Positions 7,663 to 16,536 of a stretch of 64,000 nucleotides of DNA are shown one piece after another (the first letter of the stretch is position 1; every line of letters starts with the position of its first letter). A program made the position numbers and the translations under genes. The notes beneath the pieces are model-generated. The model saw nothing but the letters and a program-made list of their open reading frames with translations. It ran no database searches and was not told where the DNA came from. Source of the stretch: Rhodoferax_B ferrireducens_A (lineage in GTDB: Bacteria > Pseudomonadota > Gammaproteobacteria > Burkholderiales > Burkholderiaceae_C); the NCBI RefSeq assembly GCF_031458075.1, contig NZ_JAVDXT010000001.1, positions 1,674,001 through 1,738,000 of the forward strand, written 5' to 3'.

Positions 7663-8700
7663 TTAGCCCGTCAGGACTTGGATGAAGTTTTTACGCAATT
7701 GAATTTTTTGAATTTTTGGTGCCACCAATTTTGTGACGATGAAAATCTGAATGAATGCAAGCAATAGAGCGATTCCATAAACAAAAATATATTTTATATA
7801 AAAAGGAAGTTGTATTATTTCTATGAATGGTATGTGCCATAAATAAATCCAAATGCTATTTTTAGCAATGAAAGACATGATGTCAGAAGCGCCAAGCTTT
7901 TCAATCCAATTTAAAAAATATCCAGACGTTAACCATAAAACCAGGGAGATACCAATTGCGTAAGAGAGGTAATATAGTGTCGGAGGATATTTGAATTGCT
8001 GTGTTTGAATTGCTTTTCCTTGTGAAAAATAATTAAATGTTGCAAGAGTGGAAAAAATTAACAAAAATATAACCGATAATTTTATTATTGTTTTTTTTGG
8101 TAATGATTGAATTTTTAAGCCAAAGGCAAAAATCACTCCGAATGGAATTAAATAAAGGAAGGTGTTTTCAAAAAATTGTCCTTCTATCGTTGATAAGTAT
8201 GGGGTGGCTATACGATAAATAATTTCATATGCAATATACGTGAGTGCTAAAAATGCATAGAAAACCCATTGGCGTTTAAATTTAAGGTTTGCTTTCATTA
8301 AGAAAGGTGCTATCAATGCAACTAGTAAAAATACTCGAATTATCCAAACATAGCCAATTCCATAAATTAATAAATAGCTGGATTCTATGGTTTGAATGTC
8401 GGGTAGTTTGGTTGGGTATCCTGTGCAGTACATTGTTAAAAATAAAAATGTAAGAAATATCCAAACCGGTAAAACTAGGCGTTTAAATCGCTTCCAAAAG
8501 TATGCTGAGTAGTTTTCTTTGTTATTACTTTCAGTTTTAAATGACAAGGAAAAAGACATACCGGAAACCAGTACCATCAATGGAACATCGAAATTTCTGA
8601 GTTGAAATAAATAGGAAGGTGTTCCTACATGTGCCAATATAATCATTGACAAGCCAATGAACCTTAAAAAATCTATTCTTTGATCTCGAATCATGTGCAT
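7663..8700 (-). CDS. Membrane acyltransferase (Acyltransf_3 family) A
   Basis: Integral-membrane O-acyltransferase-like protein of 345 residues with about ten hydrophobic segments. It has the family N-terminal pattern of a basic residue followed by a His at the end of the first helix (RIDFLRFIGLSMIILAHV). Such enzymes usually add acetyl or other acyl groups to sugars of surface glycans. The DNA is strongly AT-rich compared with ugd just downstream, indicating recent acquisition. Its 5' end overlaps the preceding acyltransferase gene by 10 bases, so the two form a tandem. Donor and acceptor are unknown. Confidence 0.82.
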   Translation of the reverse strand: MHMIRDQRIDFLRFIGLSMIILAHVGTPSYLFQLRNFDVPLMVLVSGMSFSLSFKTESNNKENYSAYFWKRFKRLVLPVWIFLTFLFLTMYCTGYPTKLPDIQTIESSYLLIYGIGYVWIIRVFLLVALIAPFLMKANLKFKRQWVFYAFLALTYIAYEIIYRIATPYLSTIEGQFFENTFLYLIPFGVIFAFGLKIQSLPKKTIIKLSVIFLLIFSTLATFNYFSQGKAIQTQQFKYPPTLYYLSYAIGISLVLWLTSGYFLNWIEKLGASDIMSFIAKNSIWIYLWHIPFIEIIQLPFYIKYIFVYGIALLLAFIQIFIVTKLVAPKIQKIQLRKNFIQVLTG

Positions 8701-9761
8701 GGACAGGGTAGTCTTTGAAATTTTGTAGGTAGTAAAAAAGCTGAAAAAAATCTCGATTTTTTAACTACTTTATATATTAATATTGGGAAAATAACTCCTA
8801 TTAAAAATCCAAAGATAAAACCTAGAAATGGATGGTTTGGGTAAATTTTTAGAATTTTAAATGTAATTGTTGCTTGGATGGGGAAGTGAAAAATGTAGAT
8901 GAAAATACTTGCTTCGCCGAGGTGTAAAAAAATAACTCTTAAAAATTTAATTTTAACGAGCATGGTGGCTGTACATACCATCAAGTAGATTCCACATATT
9001 GCTTGCATTGTGGCTGCTGTAGGGTTTTTAATTATTCGTTCATTTAAGTCAAGCGAGGGGCTGGTGAGCCAATAAATTGTCAAAAACAAAAATAATGCAA
9101 TAGATATTTTGCCCAGGGAATTTTGATGGTTGATTATTTTTTGTGAAAGAAAATATCCTGAAAGAATGCAGCAAGTGGTGATGGGCAGCAGATCAATACT
9201 AAAAGGCCAGCCGAGTAATATGGATACGTGACCTTCCCGTAAGCTTATCTCGCCGATTGCCATTGTTGAAATATATTGATTTACTTGAAGGCCAATGATG
9301 AGCGAAAAGAAGCACCATGCCGGCCATAAAATTTGTGTATTAGATTTTAATATTAATTTTTTAATTAATAGAAAAGCAGTAACACTTGAGATGAATAGTG
9401 ATGGAAGAAACCACATCCAGTCTAGAGTGAGACTTTGCCCTTCAGCATAAAGTATTCCAAGCCAACCTTGTATTGTTAAAGGATTTGAACTAAATAGGTA
9501 CACAAGGCCTATGGAAAAACTTATAAAAAAGTATGGTTTTAAAATGGCGCTTGCTTTGTTTAATATAAAAAAACGTAAGTTTTCTTTTTCTTTTATGAAA
9601 ATCCCAGATATTACGAAAAATAAAGGCATGTGAAAAGAATATATTAATCGAAATATTGCGCCTTTTTCTTGCAAGGTAACCCAATTGTGTCCGAGAACCA
9701 CTAATGCAATACCGATTCCTTTGAGGACATCAACTTGATTGCTTCGCTGCATTTTATTCAA
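8691..9761 (-). CDS. Membrane acyltransferase (Acyltransf_3 family) B
   Basis: 356-residue polytopic protein of the same superfamily as the gene it overlaps downstream. The first helix reads QVDVLKGIGIALVVLGHN, ending in the family His, and the second is SFHMPLFFVISGIFI, the usual family pattern. The composition is AT-rich (many AAA, ATT and TTT codons). It overlaps the end of the GH5 gene by four bases and the next acyltransferase by ten, so these genes are coupled. The family includes sugar O-acetyltransferases such as WecH; the substrate is unknown, and sequence similarity to its tandem partner is limited to the family pattern. Confidence 0.8.
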   Translation of the reverse strand: MNKMQRSNQVDVLKGIGIALVVLGHNWVTLQEKGAIFRLIYSFHMPLFFVISGIFIKEKENLRFFILNKASAILKPYFFISFSIGLVYLFSSNPLTIQGWLGILYAEGQSLTLDWMWFLPSLFISSVTAFLLIKKLILKSNTQILWPAWCFFSLIIGLQVNQYISTMAIGEISLREGHVSILLGWPFSIDLLPITTCCILSGYFLSQKIINHQNSLGKISIALFLFLTIYWLTSPSLDLNERIIKNPTAATMQAICGIYLMVCTATMLVKIKFLRVIFLHLGEASIFIYIFHFPIQATITFKILKIYPNHPFLGFIFGFLIGVIFPILIYKVVKKSRFFSAFLLPTKFQRLPCPCT

Positions 9762-10828
9762 TCTAGCAAAGCTCTTCTAATCGGCTCTATCCATGCTGAT
9801 TTTGAAGGGTCGTATACTCCAAATAGCCAGCCAAACTCCCAGTAAGTCCATCCAATTCCATTTTTTTCTGAAATATTGCGCATGATTCTTGTGTAATCTT
9901 CGCGTGATTCCATTGCTGCCGCTTGATGGCTTCCGAATTCACCTAGATGTAAAGGGTAGCCGTTTGTTTTGCTCCACTTTACTGCAGTTTCAATGCTAGC
10001 TTCCATCATTCTAATTTGCTTTTCATCGCAGCATCGAGCGCCTTTGGGAAATTGCGGCATGTAGGATATCCCTTGGTGCGTGAAATTGAAGGGGTCGTAG
10101 GTATGTATGGCAACGATAATATTTTTATCGTCTGGCAGTTTCAGTTTTTCTAAATCCTTTGGGTGGTTCCAGTATGTCGGCCCGATCATCACGGTGCGCT
10201 TTCTATCTACTTGGCGAATCACAGCCAATGCTTTGGATGCAAGCATGTTCCATGCCTCGGCAGTTAGCGTGCCGTGGGGCTCGTTGAGCAATTCAAACAC
10301 CAGTCTAGGAGAGCGGTCTTTGTATCGATTGGCCAGCTGCTGCCATATGTTTATAAATCGCTGCTCTATTACGCTGGGGTCTACCGCAAATTCATTTGGT
10401 TGCAACTTGTCGCCAAACAATTGGCTGTAGTGGTGCTGGTTCACTATGACATAAGCGTCGGCGCCCAGGGCTTGGTCAATAGCTTTGTCTACCCGTTTTG
10501 CAAAAAACTCGTCTATGGTGGCATCGACAGTAGCGGCTGCATGGTTAGTCCAGCGCACTGGTATCCGCAGCGTTTTGAATTTCTCTGTGGCAATGGGTAT
10601 GAAAGCCGGGTCCAGGCGGATGCCCCAGTCTCCTTCGCGTGGGGCTTCTAACATGTTTCCCATGTTGATGCCGCGGCCCAGCGCATTCGCTATTTCACAT
10701 GTCTCCGTGCTAACGGCGTGGCAGCTTTGTTTTCCGGTAAGTGGTCCGTTATTTGCTGCGCTTATCTGCGCGCCTGCGAATCCAAATGTAAAAATAAGAA
10801 ACAGTGCTAAGAATTTATGAATGTTCAT
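9758..10828 (-). CDS. Secreted glycoside hydrolase family 5 (cellulase-like)
   Basis: Exported endo-glycanase, probably cutting the locus's own polysaccharide or releasing it during export. A signal peptide covers about residues 1-24 (FLALFLIFTFGFAGAQISA). The GH5 catalytic features are present: Arg in LRIPVRWTNH, the HH pair at 132-133, acid/base Glu183 in LLNEPHG, His242/Tyr244 in IHTYDPF, and nucleophile Glu297 in LGEFGSHQA. Length 356 is normal for a single-domain GH5 and there is no carbohydrate-binding module. It is the first gene of the left minus-strand block, divergent from the flippase. The linkage it cuts cannot be told from sequence. Confidence 0.88.
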   Translation of the reverse strand: MNIHKFLALFLIFTFGFAGAQISAANNGPLTGKQSCHAVSTETCEIANALGRGINMGNMLEAPREGDWGIRLDPAFIPIATEKFKTLRIPVRWTNHAAATVDATIDEFFAKRVDKAIDQALGADAYVIVNQHHYSQLFGDKLQPNEFAVDPSVIEQRFINIWQQLANRYKDRSPRLVFELLNEPHGTLTAEAWNMLASKALAVIRQVDRKRTVMIGPTYWNHPKDLEKLKLPDDKNIIVAIHTYDPFNFTHQGISYMPQFPKGARCCDEKQIRMMEASIETAVKWSKTNGYPLHLGEFGSHQAAAMESREDYTRIMRNISEKNGIGWTYWEFGWLFGVYDPSKSAWIEPIRRALLD

Positions 10829-11073
10829 CGGTTTTTCACTAAATTGTCTGCAAATTGCACGTGCTTATATCGGTCTGAGTATGAAATCTGATGTGCATGG
10901 TGTTCGTTGTATCATCAGATTATGCTGCACCGCAACAAGTATCAAAATTCACAGATCAAAACAGTGGTGGGTGTGCTCTCGTCAGCCAACCCATCTAATC
11001 CTTTTATGACATCTTTTCATGCATTGGTTGTGGCATTCAATGGCGCTACCCCCGTCTGGCGGGGCGGAGTCCT
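10829..11073. promoter_or_regulatory. Divergent intergenic region of the EPS left and central blocks
   Basis: 245 bases separate the GH5 gene (minus) from the flippase (plus), so the promoters of both blocks must lie here. Just before the flippase start a small hairpin (CCCCG at 11050-11054 with CGGGG at 11060-11064) abuts the GGAG ribosome-binding site at 11066-11069 and could modulate translation. I see no clear sigma-70 or sigma-54 elements. Confidence 0.4.
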
Positions 11074-12576
11074 GTGAGTGGGCTGGCCAAAGTAGGTGTA
11101 CGTGCCGTCAAATGGAGTGCTGTTTCCACAGTAGCGCGCTTTGTGCTGCAGCTGGGTGCCCAGGTGGTTTTGGCCCGTATTTTGGGCCCCGAAAACTACG
11201 GTATTTTCGGTATCGGGATGGTGGTTTTGACGCTTTCCAACTTTCTGGCGAACTTTGGCTTTGGTTGGAACCTGCTGCACAAGCAAGACCTCACGGATGA
11301 AGACATCCGTTTTGCATTCACTTGGCAGGTCGTGGCTGGCGCTACCGCCATGGTGGTGCTGTTTTTGCTTGCGCCTACTCTATCTATGTACTTTAAGGAA
11401 CCCCGGGTGCTGCCAGTCATCCAGTGGCTTTCTCTGGCGTGCTTGCTAAGTGCGGCTACGTCCCCGGCAAGCAACCTGCTGCAACGTGATCTCAATTTCA
11501 AGGCGGTGGGGATGGTCCAGGTGGGGAGCTACGCCTGCGGCTATGTACTCGTGGGGATTCCTATGGCCCTGGCGGGAATGGGGGTGAACGCTTTGGTGGC
11601 AGCATGGCTTGTGCAAGTCGGCACAGCGTTTGTCGCAATGTATGTGTTGCGCCCGCATCCGGTTCGCCCTCTGTTTCATTTCAGCGGTAGCGGTAAAGCA
11701 ATGGGGACGAGTGGCCAGGTCTTTGCGACCAATATCGTGAATTGGTGTCTCAACAATGCAGACCGCGTAATTATTGGCCGTATGCTTAATGTGCACGCGG
11801 TTGGTCTCTATACCGCAGGCTACAACTTGGCAATCATGCCCAACACATTGTTGTTAGGCGCACTGCAGCCGGCTTTCATGTCTGCTGCTTCGCGCATGCA
11901 AGCAGACCCGCAGCGTCTGGGACGCGCATACCTGCAAATGGTCGCAACGGTATGGGTCTTGGCGCTACCGATGTTTGTGTTTTTGGCCACCATTTCAGCC
12001 GACTTGATTCAGTTCTTGTATGGAACCCAGTGGGCGGACACGGCCAAGGTGTTGGCTATTTTGTTTTTGGGTATGCCTGCTTATGTAGCATGGGGTTTGA
12101 CGACCCCTGTGCTTTGGAACACCGGGCGCAAGCACCATGAAGCGATGTTGCAGTTGCCTGTGTTGCTGCTCGGGGTTGCTGCCTTGATATGGTGCATGCA
12201 ATGGGGTGTGCAGTGGGCTGCTGCAGTTGCTTCCGTCATTTTGTTTCTGCGCATGTTCGCGGTGTGTATTTCCGCGTTTAAAGCATTAGAACTGCGATTT
12301 AGCAATTTGTTGCCACATATAGCCCGAGGAATGTTTTTGAGCCTACTCGTGCTGTTGGGCGTGGAGGCTGCCCACGTTAGCGTGGCTCGCTTTGGTATGC
12401 CTTTGGTAAATTTGCTGTGCAGTAGCTTGCTGGCCTTGTTACTGGCGTTCGTAGGTCTCTGGTGGCGCCCCGCATTGCTGGGGGAGCATGCATCCGCTAT
12501 GGTTGTTCGCTTCGTCCCTCAACTCAGGCGCTACTTGGCGGTGGCTACAGATGCGACGGAGAAGTCGCATGTTTGA
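11074..12576 (+). CDS. Lipid-linked oligosaccharide flippase, Wzx/WzxC-like
   Basis: Polytopic inner-membrane protein (500 residues, about 12-14 helices) that would flip undecaprenyl-linked repeat units to the periplasm. The start LAKVGVRAVKWSAVSTVARFVLQLGAQVVLARILGPENYG (seen across residues 4-43) and the downstream LLQRDLNFKA and NADRVIIGRML are characteristic of the WzxC polysaccharide-synthase family. The start is GTG at 11074 with a GGAG four bases upstream. The stop overlaps the next gene's ATG region by eight bases, showing coupling to the polymerase gene. Composition is close to the chromosomal average at the start and becomes more AT-rich toward the end. Confidence 0.9.
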   Translation: MSGLAKVGVRAVKWSAVSTVARFVLQLGAQVVLARILGPENYGIFGIGMVVLTLSNFLANFGFGWNLLHKQDLTDEDIRFAFTWQVVAGATAMVVLFLLAPTLSMYFKEPRVLPVIQWLSLACLLSAATSPASNLLQRDLNFKAVGMVQVGSYACGYVLVGIPMALAGMGVNALVAAWLVQVGTAFVAMYVLRPHPVRPLFHFSGSGKAMGTSGQVFATNIVNWCLNNADRVIIGRMLNVHAVGLYTAGYNLAIMPNTLLLGALQPAFMSAASRMQADPQRLGRAYLQMVATVWVLALPMFVFLATISADLIQFLYGTQWADTAKVLAILFLGMPAYVAWGLTTPVLWNTGRKHHEAMLQLPVLLLGVAALIWCMQWGVQWAAAVASVILFLRMFAVCISAFKALELRFSNLLPHIARGMFLSLLVLLGVEAAHVSVARFGMPLVNLLCSSLLALLLAFVGLWWRPALLGEHASAMVVRFVPQLRRYLAVATDATEKSHV

Positions 12577-14005
12577 AATTTTGTTTTACGGCGCTGCAGG
12601 CTTGGGCGCGGTGGCAATACCCTTTGTGGCATATTTGGCTGTGGTGGGAGTAACCCAGATTACGCGCCAGCGTGAGGTTGGTTGGTTTCACTATTGTTTT
12701 TACGGTATTTTTCTTACAGTCGCGGCCCAAACTATTGCAAGTGGTCGGGATTTGTCAGTGGCAAATTGGCTTTCGGTCACGACTGATGGGCCCAAGATTG
12801 CAGCATGGGCCACTTGGGAGACGCGCGTTGTTTCTGTGCTGCTACTGTTAGCAGCAGCTGAGCGCGTGGCTACGGCTGTGTTTAATGCGAAGGCTACTGC
12901 CAAGATGACAGTATTGCTTCCCATCTTTGTTATGTACTGGATGGGGGTAGTTGCGTCGCCAGCACTATTGGGGCGCTATCCTAGAGTAAGCCACGAATAT
13001 CTATATCCTTTGCTTTTTGCTTGTGCTGGTTTGTTGGCTACCAAGACTGAAAGCATACTTGCGGTCCAGGTTGCACGTAATGCGTTGCTGTTGTTTATTG
13101 CGGCGGGCGTGTTAGCTATTCCCATTAATACTGGCTTGGTTCTAGAAACCGGGTACGCGCAAGGCTACCTTCCCGGAGTGCCACGGATGGCAGGGTTGGC
13201 CCCCCATGCCTTGCAACTCGGATTTATTGCGCAAGTGGCCATGTTTTGTTTGTGGGACAAACCTTTTAAGCATAGTTTACTTAATAAGCTTGCTTGGGTG
13301 CTATGTCTTGGCGTGCTATTCGTGGCTCAGTCAAAAACCGCATGGGTATCATTTGCCGTTAGCGCTATGGTAATGTTGCTTTTGAGGCAGGGAGCAATAG
13401 TGCGAAAAAAGCTATTTGATTCAGAACGTCCAGCTATTGGAATTATATTGGTATTAGCTGCTATGGCAGGTGTTCTTTTAGTTGCGTACACCATGGTTTT
13501 TGGAGAGCTGGGTAGCAAAATTATTAGATTTTTCGATACTGATGATGGGGCCAAGCTCCTGACACTAAATGGTCGAGAAGAAATATGGGCGATCGCTTTG
13601 TCGGAGTGGCGAAATAGCCCCATATTTGGATATGGACCTACGCTTTTCTCGCTGGAGTTTCGACAAAGCATTGGTTTACTGAATGCTACCCACGCGCACA
13701 ATCAGTTTGTAGATGATTTGAGCCGGGCGGGCCTCGTTGGGGCAACGGCACTCGTTATATATGTTTTGATTTTGTTAGTGCTGTGTTTACGTACCGCAAA
13801 AGTAACTGGAGGCCTAAGTGTTGCCCTGTTATTGGTGATTGTCTTACGTGGTGTTAGTGAAGTGCCATTCGCCCTTTATAGCTATGGCTTGGAATTTGCG
13901 GTACACCTTTTGTTATTGATTGTTTTGGTGGGTGCTTTTCGTATTAACAAGAAAGATCGGACGATAACTACTCCACACGATAGCGCACTGGCAGCCGTCG
14001 GTTGA
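12569..14005 (+). CDS. O-antigen ligase/polymerase (Wzy_C) family protein
   Basis: Polytopic membrane protein that would join repeat units into polymer in the periplasm. I chose the ATG at 12569 (MFEILFYGAAG), which has GGAG upstream and overlaps the flippase stop, over a longer start that overlaps it by 89 bases. The 478 residues contain about ten or more helices. The Wzy_C-type periplasmic region near residues 340-400 contains LTLNGREEIW, SPIFGYGP and THAHNQFVDDLSRAGLVG. Position straight after Wzx supports polymerase rather than ligase. Such proteins are poorly conserved, so the exact role is inferred. Confidence 0.82.
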   Translation: MFEILFYGAAGLGAVAIPFVAYLAVVGVTQITRQREVGWFHYCFYGIFLTVAAQTIASGRDLSVANWLSVTTDGPKIAAWATWETRVVSVLLLLAAAERVATAVFNAKATAKMTVLLPIFVMYWMGVVASPALLGRYPRVSHEYLYPLLFACAGLLATKTESILAVQVARNALLLFIAAGVLAIPINTGLVLETGYAQGYLPGVPRMAGLAPHALQLGFIAQVAMFCLWDKPFKHSLLNKLAWVLCLGVLFVAQSKTAWVSFAVSAMVMLLLRQGAIVRKKLFDSERPAIGIILVLAAMAGVLLVAYTMVFGELGSKIIRFFDTDDGAKLLTLNGREEIWAIALSEWRNSPIFGYGPTLFSLEFRQSIGLLNATHAHNQFVDDLSRAGLVGATALVIYVLILLVLCLRTAKVTGGLSVALLLVIVLRGVSEVPFALYSYGLEFAVHLLLLIVLVGAFRINKKDRTITTPHDSALAAVG

Positions 14006-14013
14006 TAAAAATC

Positions 14014-14970
14014 ATGAAATTTAGCGTTCTCATACCTTTATATAACAAGCAGGCTTGCGTTGGCTTGACATTGCAGTCTGTGCTTGCACAAACCTTTACT
14101 GACTTTGAAATTTTGGTGGTTGATGATGGCTCTACGGATGATGGTTCAAAAGTTGTTGAATTCATAGCTCGCAATGACGGACGCATCCGACTTATTCAGC
14201 AAAAGAATGCAGGAGTTTCTGCTGCACGCAACCTTGGTATTTCAGAAGCCAAAGGAGAATGGATTGCCTTTTTGGATGCAGATGATTGGTGGCATCCAAA
14301 TCATTTGAGAATTCTTGAGAGGGCGATTAATTCGTATTCGACTGCTGACATGGTTTCAACGGCATTAAGACGGGTGCCTGATGCTTCTGTTTGGTCGCCG
14401 TTGCCTTGGCCAGAAATTAACGAAAATGCAACGATTGAATTAATTGAAGATCTTCCAATGCGTTGGGCGCTTGGAATACCATTTTTCACATCTTCTGTGG
14501 CCGTACGACGTTCACTCCTTGCAAATATGCAACCATGTTTTCCTGTGGGCGAAAACCAGGGTGAGGATTTAGATCTTTGGTTCCGGATTGGTGAACGTAC
14601 AACTATCGCTCATACCCCCGTTGCTTTGGTTGCGTATCGAACGGACATTGCAGGTAGTCTCACAAGCCAGCATGCGGTGCGTGTTCTGGCCCCATTTTTG
14701 CTGCGCATGCAGCGGCGCGCGCTATCTGGCGAAATGCCACACATCCAACGTAGAAGCGCTCTTAAATTAGTCGTTCACCAAAAAATAACGCTTGCTAGGG
14801 AGGCTCTGATTTCAGGTAGTAGATTTGAAGGGGTTCGGCGGCTATGGGAGGCACGGCAGGCTTGGGCAACTCCGCGCTGGTGCTTGACAGTTTTTATGGC
14901 ACTGGTAATGCCATCTTTCATTATTAGACGATGGGATCATTGGCGAAATTTTCGCACTGAAGCCAAATAA
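14014..14970 (+). CDS. Glycosyltransferase family 2
   Basis: Cytosolic GT-A glycosyltransferase that adds one sugar from an NDP-sugar to the growing lipid-linked unit. The ATG at 14014 (MKFSVLIPLYNKQ) is preferred over a TTG four codons earlier. The GT2 motifs are clear: VVDDGSTDDG near residue 40, NAGVSAARNLG, and the metal-binding FLDADDWW near residue 90. The last 60 residues are basic and amphipathic and may sit on the membrane. Eight bases separate it from the polymerase gene. Donor and acceptor sugars cannot be read from sequence. Confidence 0.88.
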   Translation: MKFSVLIPLYNKQACVGLTLQSVLAQTFTDFEILVVDDGSTDDGSKVVEFIARNDGRIRLIQQKNAGVSAARNLGISEAKGEWIAFLDADDWWHPNHLRILERAINSYSTADMVSTALRRVPDASVWSPLPWPEINENATIELIEDLPMRWALGIPFFTSSVAVRRSLLANMQPCFPVGENQGEDLDLWFRIGERTTIAHTPVALVAYRTDIAGSLTSQHAVRVLAPFLLRMQRRALSGEMPHIQRRSALKLVVHQKITLAREALISGSRFEGVRRLWEARQAWATPRWCLTVFMALVMPSFIIRRWDHWRNFRTEAK

Positions 14971-14992
14971 TCTTGCGGACAAAGTATTACAT

Positions 14993-15490
14993 ATGCCTTT
15001 TTTTGAAGACTTACGCGTAGCCCGAGAGGGGGTTCTTTCACTCGGATTTTGGGGGTTACAGGTATACCGATTCGGGCATCTTCGTTATCGTTTTAATAGC
15101 AAGATAATTCGTTTTCCTTTGGGTGCCATCCATGTTTTGCTCTCCAAATTGGCGGAAATAGTGTGTGGAGTAACAATTGGTGTTTCTGCAAAGATAGGAA
15201 AACGATTAATCATTGAGCATTCAGGAGCTATTGTGATTCATGGTAATGCTGTAATCGGTGATGACTGCATCATTCGCCAAGGCGTGACTATTGGAAATCG
15301 TAATTTAGATCGTCCATTGGAAGCTCCAAATATCGGAAATAGAGTCAATATAGGAGCGGGTGCCAAGGTGCTCGGTGGTGTGCACATTGGGGATGATGTT
15401 GAAATTGGTGCAAACGCCGTTGTTATAAAAGATGTACCAGCAGGTGCAATCGCAGTTGGCGTTCCTGCACGAATTATTATCCGTAAATAA
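14993..15490 (+). CDS. Serine acetyltransferase-like hexapeptide acetyltransferase A
   Basis: 165-residue protein of the left-handed beta-helix acetyltransferase group (SAT-like). An N-terminal helical part (1-60) precedes hexapeptide turns such as IVIHGNAVIGDDCIIRQGVTIG and VNIGAGAKVLGG, and it ends with AGAIAVGVPARIIIRK. It is too short to be a full CysE, and lies between two glycosyltransferases, so it more likely O-acetylates a sugar of the repeat unit with acetyl-CoA. It follows the previous gene by 22 bases and is two bases from the next. Confidence 0.82.
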   Translation: MPFFEDLRVAREGVLSLGFWGLQVYRFGHLRYRFNSKIIRFPLGAIHVLLSKLAEIVCGVTIGVSAKIGKRLIIEHSGAIVIHGNAVIGDDCIIRQGVTIGNRNLDRPLEAPNIGNRVNIGAGAKVLGGVHIGDDVEIGANAVVIKDVPAGAIAVGVPARIIIRK

Positions 15491-15492
15491 AT

Positions 15493-16527
15493 ATGACTAA
15501 CATTGACTCGACTGTTAAACGCTGCAGAGTGAGCGTTATTATTAAGGCACTAAACGAAGAGAAGCGCATTGTTTCTGCTATTCAAACAGCCTTGGCTGCT
15601 GTAGATGAAGTAGGTGGAGAGGTAATTCTGGCGGACTCATGCTCTAGTGATCGAACTATTGAATTGGCATCCAAATTTCCAATAAAAATTTTCCAATTAG
15701 CTAACCCGCAAGAGCGGTGTTGTGGTGTCGGCCCACAATTGGGCTATCAACACTCCATTGGCGATTTTGTTTACATATTGGATGGAGACATGGAAATGTT
15801 GCCGGGTTTTTTACCTGCAGCACTAGCCTTTATGGACGAAAATCCGCAAGTGGCGGGAGTTGGTGGGCGTGTAGTAGAAATGAATACTACAAGCCTTGAG
15901 TATCTATCGCGTGTCGAGCGTGGTCTTGCACACATGCAAGCAGGTGAGGTCGACAGACTTGATATGGGAGGCCTCTATAGGCGATCTGCCGTTCAAGAAA
16001 CAAAATATTTTTCTAATCGTAATTTGCATAGTTATGAAGAGTTTGATCTTGCAGTGCGACTACGTGCAAAAGGATGGGCGCTATGGCGAGTTAACATGGA
16101 TGCCGTAAAGCATCATGGGCACGATGCCCCTCCTTATGACCTGCTAATTCGTCGGTGGAGAAGTCAATATATTTGTGGACTTGGGGAGCTACTGAGAGCC
16201 GCTTGGGGGCAGCCACACTTGCGTATTGCCTTACAAGGGGTGCGTGAATTGAGAATCTATGTATCTGTGCTAGTTTGGTGGTTTGCTTTACTGTTAATTT
16301 TTGGTGTGGCTATTAAGGAAATAACAGCACTCCTTTTACTGGGGCTATTGGCGCTTTTGCCTTTCAGCGTTATGGCTTGGCGCAAACGTAGTGTTTCCAA
16401 GGCGATATTCTCTGTTGTCTCATGGTGTTTTAATGCGGCGGGGTTGGTTCGTGGCTTACTTTCAGTACCCAAAGATACAACTATCCGCATTGCAAGTGTG
16501 AAAATATTATCCCCTAATAATCATTAA
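15493..16527 (+). CDS. Membrane-associated glycosyltransferase family 2
   Basis: 344-residue GT2 enzyme. The GT-A domain covers about residues 10-240 with SVIIKALNEEKRIVSAI, ILADSCSSDRT and the metal motif YILDGDMEM, followed by GVGGRVVEM and the acceptor-side SYEEFDLAVRLRAKGW. Two hydrophobic segments (about 255-300) put it at the inner membrane. It probably transfers a sugar to the lipid-linked intermediate. The ATG lies two bases after the acetyltransferase stop, so the two are one transcript. Substrates unknown. Confidence 0.86.
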   Translation: MTNIDSTVKRCRVSVIIKALNEEKRIVSAIQTALAAVDEVGGEVILADSCSSDRTIELASKFPIKIFQLANPQERCCGVGPQLGYQHSIGDFVYILDGDMEMLPGFLPAALAFMDENPQVAGVGGRVVEMNTTSLEYLSRVERGLAHMQAGEVDRLDMGGLYRRSAVQETKYFSNRNLHSYEEFDLAVRLRAKGWALWRVNMDAVKHHGHDAPPYDLLIRRWRSQYICGLGELLRAAWGQPHLRIALQGVRELRIYVSVLVWWFALLLIFGVAIKEITALLLLGLLALLPFSVMAWRKRSVSKAIFSVVSWCFNAAGLVRGLLSVPKDTTIRIASVKILSPNNH

Positions 16528-16536
16528 ATTCGAATT

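Noticed and set aside
12488..12568. Longer start of the Wzy-type protein overlapping the flippase
   Set aside because: Adds 27 basic residues before the first membrane helix; the ATG at 12569 has a ribosome site and a short coupling overlap.
14993..15490. Cysteine-biosynthesis serine acetyltransferase (CysE)
   Set aside because: Too short, lacking the full CysE N-terminal domain, and embedded between glycosyltransferases.
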